From NCBI GenBank assembly GCA_027946365.1, contig JAPEUQ010000003.1, positions 248,001-312,000 of the forward strand: 64,000 nucleotides of DNA. The letters run 5' to 3'. Position numbers and translations under genes: made by a program. Position 1 is the first letter of the stretch, and every line of letters begins with the position of its first letter. Under the pieces are notes generated by a model. That model was given only the letters and a program-made list of their open reading frames with translations, was not told the origin of the DNA and made no database searches. This document shows positions 23,976 through 35,288 of this stretch, piece by piece. The DNA comes from Kalmusia sp. IMI 367209 (lineage: Eukaryota; Ascomycota; Dothideomycetes; Pleosporales; Didymosphaeriaceae).

Positions 23976-24325
23976 TCGTGCCAATGGCGCGTGTAGGCTG
24001 TAGTATGGAATCGTTCGAGAAGTGTGTGTACTGCGACGTGCGCAGGTGTAGGTCGCAAGTTGTAACTAGCTGTGTTTGGTAGGTGACGTTGTTTGTTGGT
24101 TTGGAGCTCCGCACTGGCAGCTCCCCGTCTGAAGCCAAGAGTTACTAACCGCATCTGGTGGACTATACATTTGCCGCCGCCTATCGTGATGCCAGCGCTT
24201 GCCGCTCAATAATTATCACCTAAAATGATCGTCCTTCTCCAGTAGGGTATGATACAATCGTACAATTGTACACGAATTATCTAGCAAGCAAAATTCTAAC
24301 AGTGAGAACACGGGCTAACGCTCTA
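23976..24325. other. Short intergenic region
   Basis: About 350 bp holding the Mic12 promoter and the 3' flank of the glycerophosphodiesterase gene. No gene is seen. Confidence 0.5.
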
Positions 24326-27300
24326 CTAAAAACGCCCAGACTGAACGTCCATCCTTTTCAGCGTCTGAGCAATGAGCCTAACTCGATCTGCTACAATAAG
24401 ATCAATGCCAGACTTGACTTGGAGCTGGTGTGTTGTATTAGCTCTTGCCATATTCTCATAGATCGCAAAGACGTACCTCGACATTTGCTGGCTCATCATT
24501 GAGACCGTTGTAACTCCCACACATCAAGCCCTGTGCTTTGATGAACCCAATCAGACGCGGACACATGACCAGTGAGTCTGCTGCAACCACAATACCGGAA
24601 AGATCCCATTGTTTCGCGAATCTTACTGCAGCCTGTAGACTACCGGCGCGTTTTTCTTTATCAGAAACCGGGCGTTTACCTGCGTTGCTGATGAAGAATA
24701 TTGGATATACGGTTTGCTTGATTGCTAGCAGAATGCAGATCTCTGGTGTGAAGGATGAAAATATGATGCGGCGGTTTCTTCCGAAGCGAGTGAGCACGTC
24801 TAGAATCGTGTCGACGAAGAGGTTGATCTCTATGGTTAAAGGAGCAATTCCAGCTTCGAGCGCCTCATGAATACGAGGGTATTCTGAAGAATATCAGTAT
24901 GGATTGGCTCTCTATCCATCTGGTACGGCTAAACTTTATTCAAGGTAGGGTGATGTTCAACATCTCATCCCTGAATTGAGTTGCCCCTAGAAGAGGTATC
25001 ATTATGCCACCGTAGTACCAGGGGCATAAACTTACTGATCTCTATGTCAAAGGCTATCTCTTCCGGAACCTTGCAAAGCGCATGTCTCAGCGTAGCAAAA
25101 GTGTCCTGGACAAATTCCCCACGCATATTTGGCTTAAAGCCCTTATTCGAGTAGTCAACGGTGTACTTCATCCTTTTGATGACCTCTTCGGCACCGTTCT
25201 CATGTACCGTGGTTACTGACTTTGAGCGCATCCTTGAAGATGTTACGTTGCTGGCGTTCTTAGGTTTTAAAGAATCTCTAATGATGGATGGAGGGTTGCC
25301 TGTTGGGGTTTGAATACTATTGGCATGCATGAACTGAGTTGATCAGCTGATCACAGTCGACGTACAAAGGAGAGGAACATGTACTGACTTGATCAAGTGT
25401 AACATCATGGATCGGCACATCTGTACCTGATTCACTCAACGAGTAGTCGTGAAAAAGTATGGGGATCAGGTCCCTAGTAAGCTGAACATCTGATCAGGTT
25501 GGTCAGCCACAACCTTCATAGCTTTGCTAGACAAATTACCGAACTAAACAAGTCAGTCTAGCTGTTAATATAGACATAATTGATACTTAACATACCTCTA
25601 CAAATGATGCTCCTTGTGTTGCAGCTGCAAGGAAAGACTGGCAAATGTCAGATAGGTTCACTTGTGATCGCAGCCAACCCTACCTCAATTGTGTTTTCAC
25701 CTAGTTGGAGGAAGCGCTTCGAAGAATTTTGCCCAAGGCCTTAACAATGTCAGCATATGGTGATGAAAGAAGACCTAGATTAGGCACCTCTATGTCCAAC
25801 TAATTGAACCGAGTTTGAATCCTGAATATTGGTAGCACTATGCGATCGATTCTGAAGTTGGCTATATGGTTTCACGACCAAGAAGGAGAATGTAATGGTG
25901 CCAAGCTGTCTTAGTGTATCTCTTCTTAATATTGGGATAGTCTGTTCCCTTAGTAGTGTGCTGTGGCGGGCGCCTAAGCAGTTTTTTTGGGCGTACAGAT
26001 TGGCGATTCCAGTGCCGATGAGAGTGTTGTGGCCGCCCCGTTCAGTTCCTTTCTTGTATATGTCGAACACAATGCTTACTTCTTCTGGATCATTCACCTG
26101 AAATACCAATGTATCATCTACGGGGTCGTCCAAGAGAGGCAGCATGCGTTCAACAGGCACAGAGCATGCTGTAGTAGAGATGCCCAAAACAAGCCCATGC
26201 TCGGACATCTCAAAGAGATTCAAGGTTGAAGATTTGGACAATGTCTTATTCTGTAATTCACCCAGATTGAGAACGACGTGGGCCATGCTGCAATCAAACT
26301 GCAATAACGATCGTTTCCAGCTATTCCAACACCCGAGGTCGCTCTTTGGCAGAGGATTGTGAGCTACGAGCATTGCTTTACTAGTTTGAAGCAATTCGGC
26401 TACCGGTAAATGACCTCTGAATGTGGCGTGCTCCTGTGCGGTCCAGCCAAGGAAGTCAAATTGGGTTATATCAGCGCCAGCATTCAACAGTAACTCGACG
26501 ACCGAAACGTGCCCTTCTATACAGGCAATAATAAGAGGTGTCCATTGACATGTAGACTCTGCAGAATCGATAAGTTGAGCGTCCGAGATAGCCAAGAGCA
26601 AGTTAAGATAGTCTCCTCGACCAAGCTGAGATGCTAGATACAGACAACTCTCCCCGGAGCTTGACCTGAATTCAAAGCCCACTTTTCTGGATATCAAGAG
26701 TCGTATCATATCATCGTTCTGGTTCCGAAGTGCTATGTGGAGAAGGTCATCCGGGATCAATGCAGTATTTGGCCCAAGGGTAGATAAGAATAGCTGGGTA
26801 ACCTCGATATGGCCACTAGCGACAGAAACATGTAATGGTGTAAAGCCCATTTTATCCTTAGATAATATTAGTCGCTCAACCGAGTCACCCCTAGATAGTA
26901 CATGTGTGCAAAGGTTGATCATGCCGTACGTGGCACCGATGTGAAGAAGCGTCACTTCTTTCTTGTTATAGACAATGAATAATTTTTCCAGCTCGTCGTA
27001 GATGGGTTCATCCATTTCGAACCTTCGATCAAGTCGGCGGGTATGAGCCTTGATATCGAAGTTGGCGTTCTTGAAAGCCCCGGAACTGGCGCGAACCTTA
27101 TCAAATTGTTCCGCACACTTGTTATACGTTTTCAGGTACTCTTCACCCAGTCTACGGATCTCGATTTGGATGTTTTCCACTTCCGGGCTGTAAGGATGGC
27201 CGGATCGAGTGAGCTTGTCCTGAATGCGACTGATTGCTTCATAGTTGACTCGATAGAAGGAGAGGAGCTTCATCATAGCTTCCTGTAGATAGGCGAATCT

Positions 27301-27609
27301 TATCGAGGCGAAATCATCCATCAAGGCGTTGTTGCTAGGCTGTGGTCGAAGCTGGTCGTCGCCATCTCGTAAGGTGGGATTGCACTGCAGGGCAAATAAA
27401 ACATTGGATTCGATGGCCTGCAAGAATCTAATGTAGAAGTCTGTGGGAATTTAGATAGTATTCGCAAGAAAACACTTCTACGCACCTGCCAGGGGCGTGT
27501 GGCCATTGCGTGTTGCTATCTTCAGAGACGCTTTCAGATGCTGATACGGAATGTAGTATGACTGCCAGGCCGTAACTATTTGTCGATGCAACTTTTGGCG
27601 GAACTTCAT
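24326..27609 (-). CDS. SPX-ankyrin-GDPD glycerophosphocholine phosphodiesterase (GDE1 type)
   Basis: Hydrolyses glycerophosphodiesters to glycerol-3-phosphate and alcohol; the family is tied to phosphate and phospholipid recycling. Nine minus-strand exons: 27486-27609, 25788-27440, 25684-25739, 25596-25637, 25540-25543, 25389-25489, 25036-25333, 24477-24883 and 24326-24424. They join in frame to 927 aa. An SPX start (MKFRQKLHRQIVTAW, then YIPYQHLKASLK) is followed by SPX helices to about residue 190 and ankyrin repeats to about 400. A linker leads to the catalytic GDPD domain from residue 590: GHRGLGQ, GENTIE, FVEFDVQLTRD, ILFHD, then IKYPRIHEALEAG and DLIVADRVRLI. The usual His-Glu-His residues are present. 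Exon 5 is only four bases and is needed to make FVEFDVQ. The 152-nt intron 7 is long for this region. Confidence 0.92.
25540..25543 (-). other. 4-nt micro-exon of the GDE1-type gene
   Basis: On the minus strand TTCG is preceded by ...TTTAG and followed by GTAATT... It lies between introns of 52 nt (25544-25595) and 50 nt (25490-25539). Inserting these four bases restores both the reading frame and the conserved Phe-Asp of the GDPD motif. Without it the next exon is out of frame. Confidence 0.8.
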
Positions 27610-28258
27610 GTCTCCTGTAGCTTCTTAAGACGGTAGAATTGTGGAATGGTGGCGGATGTGAACTGTATATCGTATTGGAGTATAACACCCTAGCCTAGGG
27701 TGACTTGAGAGGTTCTGGTGCACAAAAAGAATAGAAGAGTGAAATGAGACCTTCAAAGGTGATTTACCACAGTGCAAGCGCTGTGAATGTGGCTAGCTTT
27801 GAAAGTCTGCCTTTGTTCCGGGACTGGTAGGCTGGGTCGACAGCAAGAGGCCATACGTTCTATAAAGACTTCAGCTTTGCTAATGCATAGTGAGGTGATT
27901 AATGCAACGTGCGAGTGTTGGCAACCAGTGAAGATGTTTGGATTAGAAGCAAGAGGTTGAGCAGGCTGGCATCGGCGGGGCAGGATTTCTTTGACACAGT
28001 GCACAGACACAAGAACCGCGCGAACCATGGACGAGAGAGTCTGTAGACCACAAGGTACAAGGCTATGTGTCGCAGAGCAGATTGAGACTCTGGGCAAACT
28101 TCAGTATCACCAACAACCATTTAGGACTATTTAGCCCAGGGTCCTATCCCAGGGTTCTGACACAGGATCCACCGAACGCAATGGACCCGCTATCCATCTT
28201 AGCAAGTACAACTGCTATCACAACACTTGTAGGTTAGATTTGTACGGTATTTCGAGAT
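27610..28258. other. Intergenic, no gene seen
   Basis: About 650 bp upstream of the GDE1-type gene. It presumably contains that gene's promoter. No credible frame. Confidence 0.5.
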
Positions 28259-28563
28259 CTGAAGTCGCTATGCCGCAGTCTTCCAGGTCGGCTTGCGGCC
28301 TTGAACAATGAGGTAGCCGACCTTGCGATCGTTCTTTATGAAGTAGCGTCCTCGGTCAAACAGCGAGCTACGCCACCGGACAGCAAGTTGTCCACATTGC
28401 CGCATCTGCTCAAGCAAGCAAACGCGAAGCTGTCGCAGCTCTAGGCCATCGTCGCGCGGTTACGCGTGTCTTATCGCGATGCTCGTCACCATTACAAGCA
28501 GAAACATGCGAAAGCATTGAAATTAGCCACACAGAATAGGGATATACAGATTAACGAATGTTG
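28259..28563 (+). pseudogene. Relic of a fungal STAND/NLR-type N-terminal domain
   Basis: One frame reads LKSLCRSLPGRLAALNNEVA followed by DLAIVLYEVASSV and LSTLPHLLKQANAKLSQL, then an in-frame TAG, then AIVARLRVSYRDARHHYKQ and on to a TGA at 28561. This helical pattern (Leu-rich, LxALNNEVxDLxxVL) is the N-terminal domain often found ahead of ankyrin or NACHT modules in Dothideomycete proteins (compare Pfam PigL_N, PF17111). I recognise it by pattern only. There is no start codon, no downstream domain and one nonsense codon, so this is a fragment. It lies between the ankyrin-containing GDE1 gene and the Wss1 gene. Confidence 0.55.
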
Positions 28564-28874
28564 AGCATAAACCGTGGAACATAAGAATTTATCAAACATC
28601 TTATATGTCGCATGTGGAAAGAAAGTCAGACATGATTTGGGGAAAAAAAAAATAATTAAAAAGGAAAGCACGTAGAGAGTGACCCCGCGTCACAAACGCG
28701 TTTTTAACCCCGCGTTAAGTCCGGCATTGCCACAATTCCCACGCCTTCGCTTTCACCCTACCCTTCCGCTACACGCCCCATAGCCACACGCTCTTAATTA
28801 CTTTAATAATTCGTACCACGACCCTTCACCTTCACTTCACTCACGAACGGATCACGCATGTGCGCACTCTCATC
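28564..28874. promoter_or_regulatory. Upstream region of the Wss1-like gene
   Basis: About 310 bp with a poly-A/AT tract near 28640-28665, then a CG-rich segment containing CCCCGCG twice (around 28683 and 28710). Probable promoter; no factor can be assigned. Confidence 0.35.
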
Positions 28875-30254
28875 ATGCCACTCGGCTTTGAGCGCATCAA
28901 CGAGCGAACCCAGCGCCCGAACGCTCACATCAACTTCATCCGCCCTCTCCCAGGCCCGTCCGCGCAAACCGCCGAAGACATCCTAAACCGCGTCGCTGCT
29001 GTCTGCTATCCGTTTATGAAGTCGCACATGATCCTCGTACAAGCTCTCGAAGAGTTCCCACACAATACGGAGTTCGTTGGCCGCAACTTCAACGCGGGCG
29101 AGGTCATACAACTAGTGCTCAAAGACAGGAATGGTAGGTGGTTGCCCCAGAAGATGATAGAGATGGTCATGGTGCATGAGCTTGCGCATTGCAAGCAAAT
29201 GAATCACTCTCCCGCATTCTGGAAGGTGCGAGATGCGTACGCGGTAGACTTAAGAGCGCTATGGGCTAAAGGATACACTGGCGAGGGTATGTGGGGGAAG
29301 GGTCGAAACCTAGAGTCCGGGACCCTACAACAAGAGAGCGTGGATCCAGGCGATATCCCGGAACACCTTTGTGGCGGGACCTATGGCCGACGGTCTACTA
29401 AGAGACGGAGAGGTGGCAAAGCCAAGGAGAATCTCACTTATGCGGAACGCAAGCAGCGCCGGATTCTTAAGAAGTTTGGCGCCGGGGGCCAAGCATTGGG
29501 AACGGACGAAGAAACCAAAGTCAAGCTTGAGGGCGGTGTGGCTAAGAAAGGCAAGCCTAGAGTGGCTGGCAGCGCGCGCGGCCGAGATCTTCGGGCGGCG
29601 GCAGCACTGGCGCGGTTTGACACATCGAAGAAAGAGCAGGTCGAAGTCAAAAAGGAAGAGATGTCTTCCGAAAGCGAAACAGAAGATGAGTCTGTGGACG
29701 AAGAGGCAGCAATCGACATCGATGGCAAAAGAATGACCGACGGAAAGGGCCGCGCACTAGTCAAGGTGTGCGAAGAAGATGACGATGATGAGAAAAATGT
29801 CAATGCCCGGCGCGAGATGGATGAATTGGAAGGCTTGACAAAACTAAAGCAAAGGTCCAGCTTGGCTTCGAAACCATCGCGTACAAAGGCTTTTCGGTCT
29901 ACAGTAGGCTCAGGGCCATTAAAATCATTTAAAAATTTATCAACTGCCACTCCAAACAATACGGCATCTTCAAAGTCATCAGCACAAGTCATACATATCG
30001 ACGAGATATACGAACGACGCCCGAGTCGCCCTCTAGAATCACAAATCGTGCGCGCGACCACCACGTGCGCCGTCTGCTCGCTAGGAAATGAGACAGGCTC
30101 TATTACATGCACAGTATGCTCCAACGTTCTTAACCCAAAGCTGGATGCGAACCACTGGAAATGCAATAGCCTTGCGTGTAAAGACAGCAACTACATCAAT
30201 GCCGGAGACGCAGGGCGGTGCGGAGCTTGTGGTGCTTCGAAAATAGCTCCTTAA
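28875..30254 (+). CDS. Wss1-type DNA-protein crosslink metalloprotease (WLM domain)
   Basis: Zinc protease of the WLM family (PF08325), which digests proteins crosslinked to DNA and works with Cdc48 and SUMO. Single exon, 459 aa from ATG 28875 (MPLGFERINERTQRP). The catalytic site is MVHELAHCKQMNHSPAFW: His101, Glu102, His105 and a third ligand at His111. The middle is acidic and Lys-rich and predicted disordered. The C-terminus contains two Cys-pair clusters (TTCAVCSLGNETGSITCTVC, then WKCNSLACKDSNYINAGDAG, then CGACG), consistent with RanBP2-like zinc fingers that bind ubiquitin-type modifiers. The start was placed at 28875 because only a GTG precedes it in frame. Confidence 0.93.
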   Translation: MPLGFERINERTQRPNAHINFIRPLPGPSAQTAEDILNRVAAVCYPFMKSHMILVQALEEFPHNTEFVGRNFNAGEVIQLVLKDRNGRWLPQKMIEMVMVHELAHCKQMNHSPAFWKVRDAYAVDLRALWAKGYTGEGMWGKGRNLESGTLQQESVDPGDIPEHLCGGTYGRRSTKRRRGGKAKENLTYAERKQRRILKKFGAGGQALGTDEETKVKLEGGVAKKGKPRVAGSARGRDLRAAAALARFDTSKKEQVEVKKEEMSSESETEDESVDEEAAIDIDGKRMTDGKGRALVKVCEEDDDDEKNVNARREMDELEGLTKLKQRSSLASKPSRTKAFRSTVGSGPLKSFKNLSTATPNNTASSKSSAQVIHIDEIYERRPSRPLESQIVRATTTCAVCSLGNETGSITCTVCSNVLNPKLDANHWKCNSLACKDSNYINAGDAGRCGACGASKIAP

Positions 30255-30776
30255 GGACACGCTGCTGGGTGGGCTAGATGTTCATGGACTGGTCGCGTAT
30301 GTGTTTTTGTAGAGGCCGAGTATGATGGTATTTAGCTTGGTTGAAAGGCGTGAAATAGGTTCGAGTTTGATACCCTAACATAAGACTCATACAATCTCAT
30401 AAAGAACTGTGTCTCCTATCATCTGTCTGTCAATGATTTCGTTCAGCAAGAGTCTCTTTGCAATGCCGTGAAGCTATCAACTCTCAACAGATCTATTACG
30501 TCATATATTTAGGTGCTCAAGCATCTACAGCTAGCAGAGCTGCTAGAAAAATATGTGTATTGTAGCAGTGTGATTGATGTTGCGTTCGAGTATATCGAGC
30601 TGAATACTACAGCAAATGTTTCTTTGGGCCTTCACCAGAAGAAGTGGGGCTATGTCTACAACCTCTGCGCCAGCCCTCTCATTTTTCCCAACCTCCCTTC
30701 TATCTAATAGTCAACTAAATTTATTCCTTTCGCCTGTGTGCAGCTTCGATAACAATACCGTTGTGTACCTGAAGAA
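30255..30776. other. Intergenic, no gene seen
   Basis: 520 bp between two plus-strand genes. Expected 3' UTR of the protease and promoter of the HET gene. Confidence 0.5.
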
Positions 30777-33262
30777 ATGGCCGATGGCCAAGCAGACTCA
30801 AATATCGAGCGGCTTTTATCGCTGTTCGAGTCATTACCTAAACATGATCAGACAATAGCGCTCCAAAAGATCCATGAAAGGATGCAGCCCATACAATCAG
30901 TTAATACCACTGATAATATACACAGCTGCGGGCTTTGTAAGAGAGTTGCACTGTCGTGGGACTCGCCAGATCTACATCAATTTCTAGCCTCGGTTCGTTC
31001 GCGCCAAGGAGACGAAGCCTCCGATGAAGCACAGGCAGAATTTCCCTACATGTCCAAATCGCAATCATTCACCAAAGAAGCTCTCGTTCAAGGGATATCA
31101 CGCCAATGCTTATTATTTAAATGGATCTTCTCTCTATTGAGTCGCAGCCTTGCTCCGTTCAAAACGGAAATCGCTCACAGAGGCATCCTAATGCCACAAC
31201 GACCACAGAATGCCGACTTAGACTTTTTAAGTCATGATCTCAATTACATAGATACCGCAAGGGGACTGCAATTGCGCGTTCGATTTACTGCCGGGACGCA
31301 ACAAGGCTTCCTCACGATCAGCTATGACCCAGAACCCAGTATACTTGACAACCTGTGGACCCATTCGCTGGAGCTGCAGGAGAGCACGCAATATTTGGAA
31401 TTCGAACAGACATACCATGGGTCTGCAAGGATGCTTTTAACAGGATATACAACCTCAGGTTAGTAAGGATGTTTCCTGAATGATGACATCATGTATGTAG
31501 CAGTCTATCACTAGACCTACTGATACTTTTTAATGCCCTATGATTATTGTCTATAATTCCTCAAAAATATTGAAATGAACCGCGATGTTGGTTATTTTCT
31601 GTGGAACTGTTTTTATTACCATGAAAAATATACTCTGACCTCTTGCAGATGATCCAGCCGCAACACGCGTCGTCTCTCGGCCAGCCAAGCAGTTTGTAGA
31701 TGTGGATGACAGTTTCCACCTCGCGCGCGGATGGCTAGGTGAATGCATAAAAGATCATCCAGAATGTTCCAAAGGTGCTGGGATTCTCCCTTCGAGGGTC
31801 ATTGATGTCGGTACACGTTTCCCAATCCGCACAGTCAAGCTATACTGGACAGAGGAAGAAGAAACAGGTCAATACGTTACTCTTTCCTATTGCTGGGGTG
31901 GAAATCAATCTCTTGTAACGACAACACAGACCGCTCAAGAATTTACGGATGGTCTACCCACCTCTAAGATCCCAAGGACAATCCTAGATGCTATTATTCT
32001 CACTTACAAGCTAGGTTTGAGATATTTATGGGTCGATGCTCTATGTATCATCCAAGACGACCCAGAAGATGTGGCACGGGAAGTTAGTAAGATGGCTCAG
32101 ATCTATCAAGAGTCCTGTGTGACTGTCTCTGCCGCTTGCGCTCGGAGCGCGAATGAAGGCTTCCTTTCTCTGCAACGATTGACAACGGAACCATCAATCA
32201 AACTACCTTTCGAAATGAAGGACAATGGAACCGGCTCCATTTATCTTCAGCAGCGACAAACTTACTCTCGGACTGAGAACCCAATTCATCTTCGTGCTTG
32301 TAAGTTCAATTGATTGCTACAGCCACGCGGGTCCACATCATCAAAGATTGGGCTGTGTGCAAGCTCTTAGACACGGAGCTTGACTAGACATCCAAACTAC
32401 TAATACTAGTGTATCAGGGACTTTACAAGAGCATATTCTGGCGCAAAGAATGCTATTATATGGGACACGGGCGCTCTGGTGGAGCTGTGACACAAGCACC
32501 CATTCCGACCGAGAAAGTGATGAGAATGTTGGCAATTCGCTTGACATCCGAGGATACTCTAAGTTCACCCGTTACACTCTCACTTCCTGGAGATCCATAG
32601 TTCGCGACTATAGTCGTCGTTTCCTCACGATTCCGAATGACAAGCTCCCAGCCATCGCCGGAGTTGCAGCTGATTACAGCAAAATTTTCGGCGATTCCTA
32701 TTTCGCGGGCCTTTGGGGAGAATTTCTCATCTCTGAGCTCATGTGGTGCTCAACCCGTTCCGATATTACACGGCCCATCTATCAGCGAGCGCCGTCGTGG
32801 TCCTGGTCTTCTGTGGACGGAGAAATTCACCATGATTGGTGTCAATTGTCTCTGGGTATGCGAAGTCCTGAAATAATTGCCTGTCACGTCGCACCTACAT
32901 CGTTATCATCGCCTTTCGGCTCTGTTGACCCTTTGCGGTGTGTTTTGCGTCTTGAGGGAGAGTTGGCTGAGGTGCTCTGGTCCCAAGATCGCACAATGCT
33001 CTGGAACGAAGAACGAAAACGCCTCGGGGAAACTCGGTCTCGCTATGAGCTGGCAATAGGAAAGACGCGAGCTGATGCACTTGACCCCTCTACCCAAGGG
33101 ACGGAGATACATGTGTGGGCTCTGCTCGTGCAAGACAAACCTCTTCGCGGAATGTTACTTGCGCACGTAGAGGGCGAAATGTATAGGCGCGTGGGGATAT
33201 TTATCCACATCTGGCATCCTAGTGCATGTCGATTTGAACGCAAGGTTATTTCGATTATCTAG
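30777..33262 (+). CDS. HET-domain (heterokaryon incompatibility) protein, intact
   Basis: Fungal self/non-self-recognition type protein. Exons 30777-31458, 31649-32299 and 32418-33262 join in frame to 725 aa. The N-terminal 200 residues include a possible Cys pair (SCGLCKR) and are of unknown function. The HET domain (PF06985) follows: YVTLSYCWGG, LGLRYLWVDALCIIQDD, then SCVTVSAACARSANEGFLSL, and after intron 2 RAWTLQEHILAQR. The acceptor at 32417 was chosen because it creates AWTLQE. A later ISELMWCSTR and RAPSWSWSSVDGEI match the usual C-terminal blocks. Intron 1 is 190 nt, long for this region. This is the only one of three HET genes here without a break. Confidence 0.9.
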
Positions 33263-33536
33263 CGTAGAATCGCGCAATACGAGCTTTGAGGCGCGCGGCA
33301 CTCGGCAGGGAGTACTTGACTGACGAGAAAAAGCTGGAAGTTATATGTCGTAAGTATGCTCTGATTCGGTATAGGAAGAGCTGGTGCTTGATGTGACAAC
33401 TAGATCTACAGAAGACGCGGGTTATAGAAGTACGAGGTGGGTGTGGAGCGTGGGAAAGTTCACGAGTTGACTGCTGTGAGTGGACTTGGGTCGTGAATTC
33501 TATCATGATTCATACATGGATGTTTCTTGGCTCATC

Positions 33537-34534
33537 TCAATAGTTCGTTGGGTACTGGCCAGCCATCTGGGAATACCTCTTCTTCAAGTTTTTCTTGTTG
33601 CCCTTTCTTAATATCACAAACGCATACGTGATCACCGTTAAACCCGCAGCTCCGACCTGCACAAGCCCAATATACCACGAGATACTCTGTCGCATCGTCA
33701 GTACATTCCCTTTCATCATTGAAGCAGATTCCAAAACTCACCTGCACGTTGCAAAACTTGTCGAAGTCCACCTCATGGGCAAATTCCTTCTGAATCGCTT
33801 TCGCAGCCGGACTGCACGTCCACCCCCACAAATCATTACTCTTCCCATCCTTGTCCTTCTCCGTCCGGTACAAGCTCGCCGCCACACACCACACGACCAG
33901 GTTTCCTATCATAACCACCCACGTGAATGCCGTAGCTACTGTGGCCGCCTTGTTCGCCTTCTCGACGCCAAACTTGTACGCGAACAGGATGATAAAGTTG
34001 AGCAGGACAGAGATGCCAGCAATCAGAAAATACATCCATGTAGGCCAGACTTTAGAGTCCTTAGCCCACGCGGTGCGAGTTTTGGTCACGCCGTCGCGCG
34101 TGACATCTCGATAGACGTTTTGCGTTGTGAGGAATTTGTGAAGGGTGAGGGTGATAGGGACGAAGACTGCAATGGAGATTAGGAAGGCGAGGACGCGGGA
34201 TATGACGCGCAAGCGGCGAATGCGTGCTTTGAGGGCCTGGGATAATCAATACAGTGCTGCATAAAGGTAGAGGATTAAATCTACTCACAGCATCCTGTTC
34301 GTGAGCTTTCCTTATGCCATCGAAGTCAACGAGGCTCTCTCGCTTGTGATGCGTCGCGCTATCCATTGAAGCGATTGCGTGAAGCGGCTTCAAAGGCGAC
34401 GACTGCCCCGAGGAGTGTCCCGAATGTTGCCCGGAGTGGTATCCTGGGGAAGACAACGCCGGCGAGAGAAGGTGCTGTTGCTGCTGCTGGTCCATGGACA
34501 GCGGGTGCTGTTCGTAATAAGTACTCGAAGCCAT
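33537..34534 (-). CDS. Four-transmembrane protein, fungal, function unknown
   Basis: Three minus-strand exons, 34289-34534, 33742-34236 and 33537-33686, join in frame to 296 aa. The N-terminal 80 residues are cytosolic-type, Gln/Ser/His-rich (MDQQQQQHLLSP). Four hydrophobic spans are visible: VISRVLAFLISIAVFVPITL, YFLIAGISVLLNFIILFAY, AFTWVVMIGNLVVWCVAASL, and after splicing WYIGLVQVGAAGLTVITYAF. Choosing the acceptor at 33687 is what yields the last helix; reading through gives a Cys-rich non-membrane tail instead. The arrangement resembles fungal MARVEL-like four-TM proteins, but I do not recognise the family. Probably a plasma-membrane or endomembrane protein. Confidence 0.82.
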
Positions 34535-35288
34535 CTCATCTGCTCCCTTTCCCGATCCTTCCCTTAGCGATGCAATTTTACTTTGGCTTTAGTCACGCTC
34601 TCCTATTTCGCAAAATGCGGAAACAGCCTCTTATACGGGCCGTTTCTGCTGATTGCTTCGCCATCCTGCCCGCCTTCAGCTCTGTGCATCGCAAATTTCA
34701 CGGCCGACATGTCGAATTGCTGGACCAATAAGGGATTCCCCGGAGAGAGGCTAATGCAGCCACGCTGACGGCCTCTTGCCTGAAGCAGTGATGACGAAGC
34801 ACGCATTGTTCCTTTATAGGTTTAAGACTTTCCACACTCGGTAGGACGAGTGTGGCTGGTGATAGAGTTGGTGGGGGCGGATCGGCTTATGAGATGGTCG
34901 CGCCAAATATAGATTGCGATTGTCATTCAAAACACATGGTATGTGATTACATTTAAGGTTATGCGGATGCGAAGAAGATCGTAAGCGTGTGGCTGAAGCT
35001 TATTTTACTTGGTTGTCGGGATCCGTGTTTGAAACAATGTTGAAGGAACAGCCAGGAGAGAAGAGAGGCCTAAGCAATGGATATGGTAACGAGAGGGCTG
35101 CGGAATGGATTCAGATGCGATTCTCGAAGGCTAGCGGAGACGAATGGTAAACTGGGGGCTGGTCAGGCTTGGACCAGCGAGGCGACCCTTGGCAAATACC
35201 TAGGCAGCCGTGTGAATATCCGAGGTCTTCTATCCATCAAATATTCATTACCCTATTGTCTTTTCCGCCAACGAATACCATATGAGAG
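34535..35288. other. Intergenic, divergent promoters
   Basis: About 750 bp between the divergent four-TM gene and the DUF7730-like gene. Only short overlapping frames are present, none with motifs. Confidence 0.45.
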
